NCBI GenBank assembly: GCA_947179485.1
Contig: OX359246.1
Location: forward strand, 21,824,001 to 21,888,000
Direction of reading: 5' to 3'
Length of the DNA stretch: 64,000 nucleotides
Origin: Allacma fusca
Lineage: Eukaryota > Arthropoda > Collembola > Symphypleona > Sminthuridae
Shown here: in pieces, positions 26,712-37,548 of the stretch
How the letters are laid out: every line of letters begins with the position of its first letter
How positions within the stretch are numbered: position 1 is the first letter of the stretch
The notes under the pieces: generated by a model
The model's database searches: none
The model's input: the letters and a program-made list of their open reading frames with translations, nothing else
What the model was told of the DNA's origin: nothing
Made by a program: the position numbers and the translations under genes

Positions 26712-28074
26712 ATTATATTTACAAGCTTAAAACAAGTCAGGGTTGTGGTTACAGTGGTTTTCTCCTTATTTTAACGTACTGCTTCTCATCCTAGCATAAA
26801 AAATACTGGAATTAAAATAAAACAATTAACCTTTAGGAAGTGGAGTCCCTAAGGGGCGAAGCGACACTTTAGAATGTAACAGCATAAGTTATTAACTGCA
26901 CGTTCTCCTAAAAATACTCTAAAAGGTTTTCTATATACCGGTGAGCGTATTATAATTAGTTTAAAATCAATTCAAAATTAATTCAAAATTCGTACGTCTA
27001 ATCGCAGTGAGTATGCAACCAATAAATTTTGAACACTTTTACAATAATATTCAAATTATGCATGAGGGAGTTCATGTTACATCTACCGGCTTATGGAAAA
27101 GACAATTTCTTGTTAACGACAAATCCCACTATAGATGGCGCAAACATTACTTTCCAGTGTCTGTACGCATGTAATTGTATGTGTTTATACGTGACCTCAT
27201 TTATTTTTCTGAGGTCAAGCGGATGCCCCGATTTTCTTCAAAAATAATAGGCTTCTTACTTTCTATCTAATCTGCCCCTACAAAACATTAAGTTGTCTGG
27301 TGCCCTTGGTTATCGTTATGATCGTACATTTACCGTGATGACAGACAAGCAGAAACCCCGAAAATTCTAGTAATAGGGTCTTTCAGCTTTGAATCGCCCC
27401 TAATAATCGCACTAAGGACTTTCAGCTTCGCTTCACCGCTAAAAAGAAAACACTCTGTGACTACCACGAAAGAGCAAAGTCACTGTGAGACGAAGTGTTT
27501 TTTAAGTCACTCCTATCGGTCGATATTGTAACTCATTCATAAAGCTACTGTGCGGGACCTTAGCACCTCGGACAGTGCTTCCAGAGCCGTCATAGCAGCG
27601 CTTATGGTGGAAATTCTTTACACATCTCTATGAAATAAGTTAATGGCTTTGATGATTGTCTATTGATGTTCAAGACAGACGACAAAATATCGAAGCATTT
27701 TATTATATTTATTTATTTATTTTTTATATATAGGTGCATTTTAGGCGACAGAAACGTCCTATTTAAGAAATATCTGCTAGCACAAAGTTATTGCGTACAT
27801 TATCGTAATTTACGTTAAATTCTACTATGGCTGGTAAATTCTGCAGGGATTCAAAACTTCTGTCAAAGGTTTTGATCAGCAGTAAAACAATTTTACGGAT
27901 CGGTAGTATTTGCAGTCAACTGACAATGAGCTTGAATGTCATCCTCGCCTCCCACTGTTCATATGAATGGCCCCTAATTTGTCTCACGTATTTTACTTAC
28001 TGACAATAAAATTTTCTGCATATGAAAGAAAATTCCATGGTTGATGGTCGTCAATCCGTCATCCAAATTGATGT
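26712..28074. other. Intergenic, no gene seen
   Basis: AT-rich with a few GC-richer patches (27350-27600). The motif GGGGCGAAGCG near 26860 recurs in related form near 17380 and inverted near 27420. I could not build a transposon from these pieces. Confidence 0.5.
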
Positions 28075-28808
28075 AATTGGTGGGGTCAGGTAAACATAAT
28101 ACATTCTGGGAATTAATGTATGTGCAAATTTTAGTCTAATTTTGTTCAATTAGGCTATGATTTTAGCATCAGTCACGTGATCTTCTCGCTGAACTTCTGA
28201 TTACATTACTACAAGGATGGTTCACATTACAAAACAGGGACCACCGTTATTTTCTAAATTAACTTGCTCAAAAACATAATGTCACGTCCTGGACTTTTGC
28301 AAGTGGAATGTTGCTGAAGACTGAACTCATGAAATAACTCTAATTTTTTAAAAATATTATCTCTATTACCTATTGTACTAGGTTCATATTTCTAAATTAT
28401 TAAAAATAAGTATGGATCAAACATCAAGCAGCGGTGACCTATTTAATGAATATCGTTCACTCAAGAGGCAAAATGGTCTAAGTGCTGTACAAAAGCATGA
28501 GCACGTAAACCATTGTGCATTTTCAGCTACGATATCTACTATCACGTAGTTTAATGATATGTTGCGAGAAATTGCCCCGCAAAATAACATTTTCAGTGAA
28601 AATGAACTATCGGAACGAAAACTTTAGTTGTCATCTAACTCTACGTTTGAGACATGCAAAGTAATTATGTATTGTCTTTGAATTTTTACGTGAGGTAATT
28701 TAAAGTTTTGGTTAATTTTGGCTTCTTAGACATACAATTATTTCGCATAACTTTCACAAAAAGTACTTGTATGCTTAAACGAAGTTACTTTGATCGCCAC
28801 AGATAGGC

Positions 28809-28814
28809 TTTATT
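28809..28814 (-). terminator. Polyadenylation signal of IR-like gene 1
   Basis: AATAAA on the minus strand, about 75 nt after the stop. The matching site in the second copy (GGCTATATTAAATG) has lost the hexamer. Confidence 0.5.
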
Positions 28815-28888
28815 AAATACATATTTCATTCATAAAGTGTTACAGTTATTGTAATCTGTCGTTGGGTAAATTTGAAAAAGTACCGACT

Positions 28889-30856
28889 TCACAAAGACAA
28901 ACGGCTGTAGAATTTCTCTGTAACAAAAGCTATAGATGCAAGCACTAAAGTGCAGATGCATATTTTAAAAGTAAACTGTATCTTTGAAGAGTCAAGTGCT
29001 ATTTTAATTACTCTGGATCTATCTTTGATTTTCTTTTCAGGCAAATCCTGTCGGAAAAATTCAATCATGTCCACATTCCAATGGTAAATTCCTGCTTGCA
29101 CAACCCACATAAAGAACTTTGTTAGAACGAAACCTCCTTGATGATCGAACCGAAATTTCCAAGACACATCTTTTCTAAGGATCACCTCTTTACTCATGAG
29201 TAACCTCCTATTATTTTGACCTCTCTCATGGTCTCTCATTAATGCCCTCAATTCTAGCAAGCTTCCAAGCCAAGCGCTTCGGTTGCATTTAAGCACCTCT
29301 TCTTCAATACTGACAACCGGGTAGTGCTTTGGAAATTGCATTCTGTCCCTGAGCTCTTTGGCAATAACAAATTGTGACAGAAACCTGGTTTTACAAAAGC
29401 TGTCAGCGGTCTCGTCACATATCTTTTTATGTAATAACAACGACTCTATTCTGCTTCCGGCATCAAATATATAGTCAACGACTGATTCCCGTGAATGAGT
29501 GGCCAAAAGGCCTTCCAGACCTACATCGGGGGGTAACACAACTGATCGTGAACTACAAATAATGTCTTTAATATGGGGAGTCATGCTATTATAAATTGAA
29601 AAGTTATGCTTAAACAAATCATTGAAAGTCGGTGGATCAATTTTGCTTTCCGCTGTAAGTTCTGAAGTAAGCACCCCTTTATAGGCATTCCCCAAGATAA
29701 TGCTTACGAAGGTCCAAGTGATGGTCAGCGTGTACAAAATTCTCCTTTTAATCCCCGAAGGAATTATACCAGGCTTGGAATAATTTTCCAGCAATATTGA
29801 AATAATTTGAAAGATTTCAGCGTTGCAATCCCGACATTTACCTATACAGTATTGAATAGCTAGCAATGTACTAGCACAGGCTAGGAGTGTATACCAAGTG
29901 AAGGGGTCAAAAGGCTTGATGAGAAACCGGTATCCTTCTTGATTCACAATGCTGTGATCGCATGTTACAAATGTGTCTGCTACAGACAACACTGGAACAA
30001 CGCTAACAGGCCTGGGAGTAAGTATCATATATTCCATGGTTCTGAATCCATCGTTTCTTGCAGTTATGGGCCTTCGTAGTGCGAAATTTGACAAATGTTT
30101 TAATACATGACTGTACGTCAAAGTTGCAATATTCTCTTTGAATAACGTTTTGAAACTGAGTTGGTTTGAAGCGTTGGCAACTGAAATTGCTCGTTGTAGG
30201 TCCTTGGCGTTGTTAACAAAGAATCCAACATGCTTCCAATCTTGTTGATGGTACGAGTCAATTGCGTCTTTACATGTTGACAGGTTATTACAACTGATCG
30301 AATATTTTTTAAATTGCTTGCAGTAAAAACAATACACAAAGATGTTTTCCACTTTTAATTGGTCTGATGGTGAGTTTTCTGACACTAATATTGCTACTCT
30401 GGAAAGATCAATATTAGTTATGTCAGTTTGTAAGGAGGATATCCTTCTTAGCTCCTTTTCAGCTCGTGGGACGAATTCGTGTCGAACTGCAAGATGTGTT
30501 TTTGTTCCTCTGGTAAACCACCAGAAATCAATCACACTTATTCCTGCGTGAATTTCGACTTCCAAATTGGGTTTGTAAATGAGACTAGCTTTGCACTCGT
30601 GCCCATCCCTCCGATCAAGCAAAAACCGCTCAAAATTGAGTTTTCCCGTTTGTAAGATCATGACTGGGTGTTGGATTGGCTGTGCAAAGAGATTATAGTT
30701 TTCTCCAAATGTTATTATTGTTATGAAGCAATCGGAGTACATTTCTACCCAAGCATTCAGGGAGACAAGCCCTATCGAATCTTGACAGTGAGTATGAAGA
30801 GGGAGTACGCAAATCTGGATAATTATAACGATGGCGAATACTTTTGATTCGGCCAT
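28889..30856 (-). CDS. Ionotropic-receptor-like ligand-gated channel, copy 1
   Basis: Intronless, 655 residues from ATG 30856 (an in-frame TTG lies three codons upstream). The N-terminus is a signal peptide (AIVIIIQICVLPLHTHC). An extracellular ligand-binding S1 region follows. M1 lies at about 319-339 (TWYTLLACASTLLAI) and a pore-loop region around LLENYSKP. M2 lies at about 373-391 (LTITWTFVSIILGNAYKGVL), followed by the S2 half and M3 at about 632-650 (ICTLVLASIAFV). This layout, with the NAYKGVLTSEL segment after M2, is that of the divergent ionotropic receptors, the arthropod chemosensory branch of glutamate receptor-like channels. The lack of introns contrasts with most neighbouring genes. 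The product is probably a membrane chemoreceptor subunit with a diverged ligand site. The ligand cannot be inferred. Confidence 0.85.
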   Translation of the reverse strand: MAESKVFAIVIIIQICVLPLHTHCQDSIGLVSLNAWVEMYSDCFITIITFGENYNLFAQPIQHPVMILQTGKLNFERFLLDRRDGHECKASLIYKPNLEVEIHAGISVIDFWWFTRGTKTHLAVRHEFVPRAEKELRRISSLQTDITNIDLSRVAILVSENSPSDQLKVENIFVYCFYCKQFKKYSISCNNLSTCKDAIDSYHQQDWKHVGFFVNNAKDLQRAISVANASNQLSFKTLFKENIATLTYSHVLKHLSNFALRRPITARNDGFRTMEYMILTPRPVSVVPVLSVADTFVTCDHSIVNQEGYRFLIKPFDPFTWYTLLACASTLLAIQYCIGKCRDCNAEIFQIISILLENYSKPGIIPSGIKRRILYTLTITWTFVSIILGNAYKGVLTSELTAESKIDPPTFNDLFKHNFSIYNSMTPHIKDIICSSRSVVLPPDVGLEGLLATHSRESVVDYIFDAGSRIESLLLHKKICDETADSFCKTRFLSQFVIAKELRDRMQFPKHYPVVSIEEEVLKCNRSAWLGSLLELRALMRDHERGQNNRRLLMSKEVILRKDVSWKFRFDHQGGFVLTKFFMWVVQAGIYHWNVDMIEFFRQDLPEKKIKDRSRVIKIALDSSKIQFTFKICICTLVLASIAFVTEKFYSRLSL

Positions 30857-30865
30857 TCTTGACAA

Positions 30866-31823
30866 ACGTCTGCAACTTGTGATAGCTAGCTTGGAAATGA
30901 GTTCCGCAGGCTATGTAAACCATATCAAAAATATGATTGTGCCCCGGCCCTCACCTACAATTACACAAGACGTTTGGTATTAAATATGAATGACCTTTAA
31001 ATGGCGGATAAGTGCTGCTTTGCTGAATAAATTCAAGCAAAAGTATAAACAAGCAATTTTACGGAAACTTTAGTTACCGGCATTAAAATTTGCAATTATT
31101 ATTAGTTTAAGGCATAAACAGGCATGCTAAAGTTCAGGCATGTTTAAGCTTGAATATGTGATGCAAAGCTCGGTACTGGTAATTTGTTATTTTACATAAT
31201 CTTTCCCAATTTTCTTACGAGCTCTATTATCCACTTGGTTCCTGTATTTAGTGACGTTAGCGTTGTTTTGTTTGAAAGTTTCAATATTAATTATAATGTA
31301 GTGGTCTTGTTAGCGGCAGTAAGTTCATAGTATAACGGGGTCTCATTGCTTGACGGGACATCAATAACTCACTAATTTGAGGGTTGTCTGGAGGACCAAG
31401 GGTCATTAAGCTCAGAGGCAAGGTCTTCCAATGTAGACTGCTGAACTAAACGAAACTTGGTGTAAATGTAGATGAGGGCAGGCACAGAAGGTTTACTACT
31501 CTAGCTTAATTTAATTATTAAATTAAATTGGAACCGAAAATTTAAATTTAATGAAGGGGTTAATTGCAAAGTGGTACCCTATTAAGAGTTTTTAGGACTT
31601 AACTAAAGGGATCCAGACACTTTAACGCAGGACATAAATATTCAAATAATGTAGGGTAGGAATTCGGGATGTCCACCATAAGGTATAGGGCAGGGTTGAG
31701 GTTTTGTACGACCCAATAAAACTAAAAATACCTTTTTTGATCAAAACAATAATAAATCAATAATAATAAATACACGTTTACATTCGAACAAAGCTACCAC
31801 AAAAAACCTTTATGAATCCGGAC
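30866..31823. other. Upstream region of IR-like gene 1
   Basis: No gene is seen. Up to about 31290 the sequence is shared with the region upstream of the second IR-like gene, so it likely holds a duplicated promoter. Beyond that it is unique AT-rich DNA up to the hAT-like element. Confidence 0.6.
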
Positions 31824-33061
31824 TAGGCCTCCGCACATGTACAATTTCCTTAAACATGAACATGAACTTGAACATGAACATGAATTTTCATGTTTTACAT
31901 GAGTTGTTTTCAAAATTACACGTACTAAATCATGTGGTTCAAAACGAATACTTGATTTGTATTTCATGTGAATAAAGCACACATGAACATGACATTTACA
32001 TGAAATGAAAAGTGACAATTTCAAGTACATGAACTGGACATGAACATGTACATGAACATGATGACATGAACTAAATTTCAGAAGAGTTTTTAAGTTTATT
32101 TTTAAGAAAGTCACAACAAGAGAGATTCGGATTCCCGCAATAAGGAAATAGCACTAGCTTGTTTAGCAAATGCTTCTACAATTGCAACCTTGTGGTCTGC
32201 GACAGGTTCTTTCTTTAAATCAATTGATTTGTGATGCTGCACTAAATGCCTTCTTCAATTTCCGGTTCCCGAATTTGCTTCAACTTTAAGGGAGTATTTA
32301 AAAGCAAAGTATTCATTGTCCTTGCCGCTAACTAAATTGTATGTACACAATAATATCTCCAGATGTTTCCTTTCTCGAGTGTGAAATGAGTGTGTACACT
32401 TGATCGTTGTTTCTTAACGTTTTTTAATGACAATTCTTGATGTTCTCCCGAAATGTCAATTTCCTGAATACTGCTATTTCCAGGTGCTTTTTCGGTCATA
32501 TTTGAACCTTCTTTTTCCATAATAGTGTAAGTGCACAACTCAAAATGACTGATACGATTCAAATGGAATAACATGTAGTCTTCTGCCTCGTGGGTATAAT
32601 CTATCGTCACTTTATTCAAATGTATGTCCCGCTTAATGCGCGAATGGAATTGAACGACATGGAAACGTTTGGCTATTACTAGCATACCGTTGGCTAAATT
32701 CTAAAAAATACCATTTTCAATGGAGATCCCATTTGAAAAGCACGTTTTACGAAATGAAAATGGTACGTTTTAAAATTTAGCCGACGATACTTTGTGGTGA
32801 CATGAAAATATTCGTGTTTTTGAGCTTGAGTTCATGTCTTCCGCTTTTGTGAACATGAAAGTGTACATGAAAATATTGTCATGTTTTCAAGGTAACCTGC
32901 ACATGACATAAGACATGACTTTAAAAATCATGTCTGTTGTCAAGTATGTTTTAAATGCACATGAATGGTGGGTGACTCGATAATCAGAAACATGAACATG
33001 AGTTGAGACATGAGTCAAACATGAAACATTCATGTCTGAGTTGTACATGAGCGGAGGCCTA
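31824..33061. mobile_element. hAT-like transposon with ACATGAAC arrays
   Basis: The inverted termini begin TAGGCCTCCGC followed by (A/T)CATGTACAA, matching at about 19 of 20 positions. They are flanked by a perfect 8-bp duplication ATCCGGAC (31816-31823 and 33062-33069). The outer parts are dense arrays of ACATGAAC/GTTCATGT motifs. The inner part contains a weak minus-strand frame around 32110-32330 reading RRHLVQHHKSIDLKKE after an in-frame stop. This is reminiscent of the histidine half of a BED zinc finger, the DNA-binding module of hAT transposases. The element is therefore probably an inactive deletion derivative of an hAT transposon, 1238 bp long. Confidence 0.82.
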
Positions 33062-33069
33062 ATCCGGAC

Positions 33070-34207
33070 ACACACAAGTACAGTTACGAAAAGATAGTTA
33101 AAAAAACAAGACTAAAAAAATATTCCGGACATAAAAAATAAACACTGGTTTAACATGAACACATAACCAGCCTGGCTAATTTAGAATTTGCCACCGGAAA
33201 AGGACTTAACTATGATTTTACACCAGACAGGGCTTTATTTCGAGTTTCCACGAGTTTCAGTGAGGAGACTCATTACAAGTCTGAAAAAACCTTTTGGAGG
33301 AGCTGCCTTATTTATACCCTTGCAGGAACCCTGGGACGTCGAGACATGAACATAAGGTAAGGGATTTTTCCTTTTTTATTTTCGGGATAAGAGTATTTTA
33401 AATATTGAAGGGAGGAGTAGAAGAGTAATTGAGGTGAGTGTGTGGAATCACACACTCTGAATACACAGACTAGCACATATGTAGACATTTGTGTTCATAC
33501 AAGCCACAAAATTCCTGCCATGTCCTCTTGGTTCGGTCAGTAGGACATGAAGTATGACAAAGTATATTATGTATCCTGTTGTCCACTCTTTATAAGGAAA
33601 ATCAGTTCAAAGTATGTAGATCCACTTTGTGGAATTCACCATTCAAGCGTTAAAACTAAAAAATGTCACCTTCTCCGGATGCAGGTTAAGATGCATGATT
33701 AGAAGCAAATTTGTTACGATTATTGCAGTATTACGTGTAAAATACGTGCCAGCAGACATGCGAGACATGTATTTATAGCAAATGTCACGAGGTTAATTGG
33801 GTGTCCGAGCATCATGTTCGCTACAAACATGGAGATGAGGGTTTTTCAATACTCTTAAAATAATTGTACAACGATATTTTCCTGGAGTCAAATAAAGTGT
33901 TAAATAAATTGTATAAAATCATGAAAATATTTCAATGAGCTTAAAATGAAAAAATAACTTTCGTACACATTTTCTTTCCCAATCAGCCTCGTAGTTCATA
34001 CAAGTCTTAGTGAAATAAACACAACATGAGAATCGTAATCATGAAATTTAAAAAAAGTGAATAAGTTTCACAAAAGTGGATACAATTATTTGTGAACTTT
34101 GATATCATAAGCACGTCTTAAAAGTGCATGAAATTAAGCACATCTGGAAGGAAATGATGCTTCGCGAACGCCTTCAACTTGAAGATGGATCTCGTCTTCG
34201 TCCTTAC
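33070..34207. other. Intergenic, weak exon-like stretch
   Basis: An open stretch ending at a GTAAGG donor near 33357 (reading YTLAGTLGRRDMNI in one frame) is exon-like but too short to support. Otherwise AT-rich without features. Confidence 0.4.
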
Positions 34208-34418
34208 CACGTGGAACTTCCCCGACGACGTCTGCTCCAACAACCGTTCCAGCTCGAACGATGCAAGCACGTTTTGCATTGCGAGCAGCATTCACCCCGA
34301 AGTTCCGGTTGAGCTCCGCACGTTGCCGCTTGAACTTTATTGAGTTTATTTCTAGCGTTACAACAATCGCGTCCCAGAGTTCTCCGGAAGTGGCATAACC
34401 GGCAGAAATTGTTACCAT
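34208..34418 (-). CDS. Candidate cysteine-rich exon, weakly VWC-like
   Basis: The stretch is bounded by an acceptor (TTTTACAG) at 34419 and a GTAAGG donor at 34207, both on the minus strand. In the frame joining phase 1 to phase 2 it has ten cysteines, with CRLCHF near the start and a GECCSQC motif. The GxCCxxC ending is characteristic of von Willebrand factor type C domains, as in chordin- or crossveinless-type secreted proteins. The middle cysteine spacing does not fit well. An upstream stretch near 34560-34600 (KCEAAKCQAQV) could supply the preceding exon. A second, ATG-starting frame over the same bases (34418-34134, 94 residues) competes, so the coding frame is uncertain. Confidence 0.3.
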
Positions 34419-34619
34419 CTGTAAAATGGAATAGTGCTAATAAATACAATAATTTCAAAATACTGTAGAACAATGCTACTATACTATTATAAATGTACCT
34501 TCCAAAAGCCCTATAGCGCATTCCGGACACCGAATCCGACCTGATGGGGATCATTATTCCTGTTAACCTGGGCCTGACACTTCGCGGCCTCACATTTAGG
34601 CCAATTGCCCCTAATCGTT

Positions 34620-36144
34620 AACCCTCATAAATAGCTATAGCGGTCTGCTGTGCGACTAACAAACAGAACGTTAAATGCTAGTTGCTTGGGTTAACTCCAT
34701 GCTTGCTTGGACATCTGAAAGACAAATAAACAATTCAAAATTAAATACAACCTATATAATAAATAAAATGAAACTGATAAACAACTTGAATAAATGAAAA
34801 GAAATGTATAAATAACTAAAATAAAAGTAACTTATTTTAATGGTTCAATCAGTGGACTTGTGAAACTGGATGTAGGAAGAGATTGATGAGTACACCGTGA
34901 AAGAGGAATGAGATGATGCAGGAATGGTGCTTTGAATGAAGATTCGACGCCTGCAGTGTACGTGATTTAGCAATGTCACCTTTTGTCATTGCTTCATAGC
35001 GATTGCTCCACAAACTTGCGAAAGCTTTAATTGCTACTACAAACGCGCGAAGCTTTAAATCAACATACATGAAGTAACTGAATTAACTGAATTTAAACAA
35101 CGTGACTAAAACCTTCAACATGGACAAGTTCATTCCAGCAAAATGCTTTCATTGCATAAATAAATTGACACAATGCAGAATTTTAATTATGGACAACACG
35201 GTCGTTTCATTCTGCCAACAAGAATTCATTGTTGGGAATTCAACAAGCTTGTGGAGCTTTGAGCTCAACTTGCAAGCTTGAAGTAATTCAAAAATTGGTA
35301 GTTGTACGAACCTGCGATCATTTTTAAAGATATTGAAATGAGAATGCAGGATGTAATTTTTAACACAGAAACAAACTTTGCAAATATTTTCATAGTAATT
35401 ACAGGTCAATGTGAAAATAACGAGTTTGTATTTACATTGGTAGAGAAAGTATAGTCAAAGTGATTTTAATGTTATATTTGGTGAGTTACAAAAGGATGTG
35501 AAAAAAGATTCCCTAATATAATACAAAAACGTAAATGTAAAAATCGACGCAATGAATTTGAAATTTGTGTATATCATATTCAATAAATTTAAAAACTTGG
35601 GCTGTATTAATCATTGTTATGGTTGCTTTCACAAGCCGTGGTGATGAGTTTTATGCTTAAGTTCCTAGGTGAATATCAGTACTGATTTTGTGGATGAACA
35701 GAGAAACCTTTCGAAGGTAATCTGTCCAAGACGTTTATACAAAACGTGTTTCCATTTTTAAGAAAGAACACGTTTTTAAAAATGACGTGGTAGTTGGAGA
35801 AATTTTTACGAACAATGTAGGCAAGGAGACTTCTCAAAATCATTTGCAAATAAACAGGAGAAAAAAACCGCGTTTTTGATTTTGACATCGCGGTAATCTC
35901 ACCAAAATTTGTTTTGAAGGTTTTAAGCCACCTTTGTTATTATCCGTGGAACTTGTATTTCCTGAATATACACGTTTACATAATATTAGGGGCTACATAA
36001 ACATCCAGCTTACGTAAGTAATTTGATAAAGTGTATGTGCAATCTTTAACCTAATTTTGTTCAATCAGGCTACGACATGAACGTGTGAAATAATCTTCTC
36101 GCTAAACATTCATTCAGGTGTATTAATGTGTTAAGACATAGCAT
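34620..36144. other. Intergenic, no gene seen
   Basis: Several short minus-strand frames look like chance. From about 35985 the sequence belongs to duplication copy 2. Confidence 0.5.
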
Positions 36145-36839
36145 CAGGCACTCCGGAATAAGGGGGGACAGGGGGGACATTGTCCCTCCCAAGAAACGTC
36201 AGAGAGGGACAGGTTATACGATTGTCCTCCCCACTTTTTAAGAATCATATTAGCCTTATCCTGACTTTTGGCTGTTAAAACTGCAATAGAGCTTTAATTT
36301 TTTCAAAATTCCTGCACAAATCGCTATTAGTTGTATTTAAAAAACTAGACATTCTATTTCTTCTAAACAAAAATGTTTACACAGAAAAAGAAAAAAGACT
36401 GCAGTCCGAAATAGATCTTTAAAGCGACCGTTGTCATCCTTGATAATGATTTTGAACTAAGTGATTTTGTCAGTATTGCAATAAACTTTCAATGTTAAAA
36501 TTGTGTGATAGAGAGACAATTTGAATAGTAACTCAGGAACTCTTTTATACCTCTATTTGAAATCCAGTATTAAATCTTGCTGGTACCTAATGTTTTTAAG
36601 AAAAAGTTTCTAATATATATGAGATTGTGTTGGTGTCTTTTGTGCAAGCTTCTTCTTTTAAATGAATTTGTTTAAGAATTGGAAGATTTTTGATTTGCAT
36701 GCTTATATGAGCTAGCTAACAAAAAATGTGTAATCTTATATGAACATACATACGTTTGTATGTGGCCACTAGCAAAGTAACTAGAACTCAACTAAAGCAA
36801 TCTTGTCCCCCCACTTTTTTGGACGTTCCGGAGTGCCTG
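36145..36839. mobile_element. hAT-like MITE, family with GGGGGGACA ends, copy 1
   Basis: Inverted termini CAGGCACTCCGGAA and TTCCGGAGTGCCTG lie inside a near-perfect 8-bp duplication (CATAGCAT on the left, CATAGAAT on the right). Subterminal G-runs (AAGGGGGGACA) and C-runs (TTGTCCCCCCACTTTTT) mark both ends. No coding capacity. A diverged relative lies at 44094-44466. Confidence 0.8.
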
Positions 36840-37548
36840 CATAGAATTGTTGTTTTTATGTCGAACACCATTATCTACACAATAAATTTAAAGAGTAATT
36901 AAAAAAGATTAGATTACCATATAATTTTTTCACTTTACGAAAAATGACCTCACGTTATTTTATAACTTGTTCAAAAGCCTCAAACATTGTGTCACGTTTT
37001 GAAATTCCGGGGGTGGAGAGTTTGATCTAAGCTCATTAAAAAGGAAGCAATTCTGTAATATTTTTTTACTAAATTATTCAGTTCAACAGAATGACTCCAA
37101 TATGCGAGGAAATTGTAATAAATGTGAGGAAAACTGCAGAGTATAAGAGCATCAAATTCAATAAATTTAATATTGGTCTGCCGAATTGGTATACAGGTGA
37201 GATTAGAAATATTTCTTTGTATCATCTACATGCGTATAATTACATACATGCAATTATTCCGCAAATCTGGAAACAACATACTTGTATGCTTAAGCTCAAG
37301 TTGATTTGCTCGCCACTGCCAGGCTATATTAAATGTAATATAATTTCATAATGTATTTAAGCGATTCTAATCGTGTTATTTGTTTACATGATGTAACAAA
37401 TATTGTTGATGACATTGCAATAGCCTCCCAAGCAAAAGATTTGACTGTTTCAAACATGGCAAAGCACTGCCCATTAGAGAATTCACTCCCCATCGTTGAA
37501 GATAAAAAATTAATTGATAATAAAAATAAAGATTGAGATTATTTTAGC
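36840..37548. other. 3' flank of IR-like gene 2
   Basis: Partly homologous to the 3' flank of IR-like gene 1. The short plus-strand frames at 37091 and 37351 have no supporting features. Confidence 0.5.

Larger units (their letters stand above)
28075..31290. repeat. Segmental duplication, copy 1 (IR gene block)
   Basis: The block is homologous to 35985-39955 well beyond the gene it carries. Downstream matches include TTCAATTAGGCTA near 28150 versus TTCAATCAGGCTA near 36060, and ACTTGTATGCTTAA in both. Upstream matches include ATGGCGGATAAGTGCTG near 31000 versus ATGGTGGATAAGTGCTG near 39690, and TTACGAGCTCTA in both. The approximate outer limits were judged by eye. Confidence 0.8.

Noticed and set aside
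26830-27440. Possible inverted-repeat element with GGGGCGAAGCG words
   Set aside because: The words recur, but the arms do not align beyond about ten bases and no target duplication is visible.
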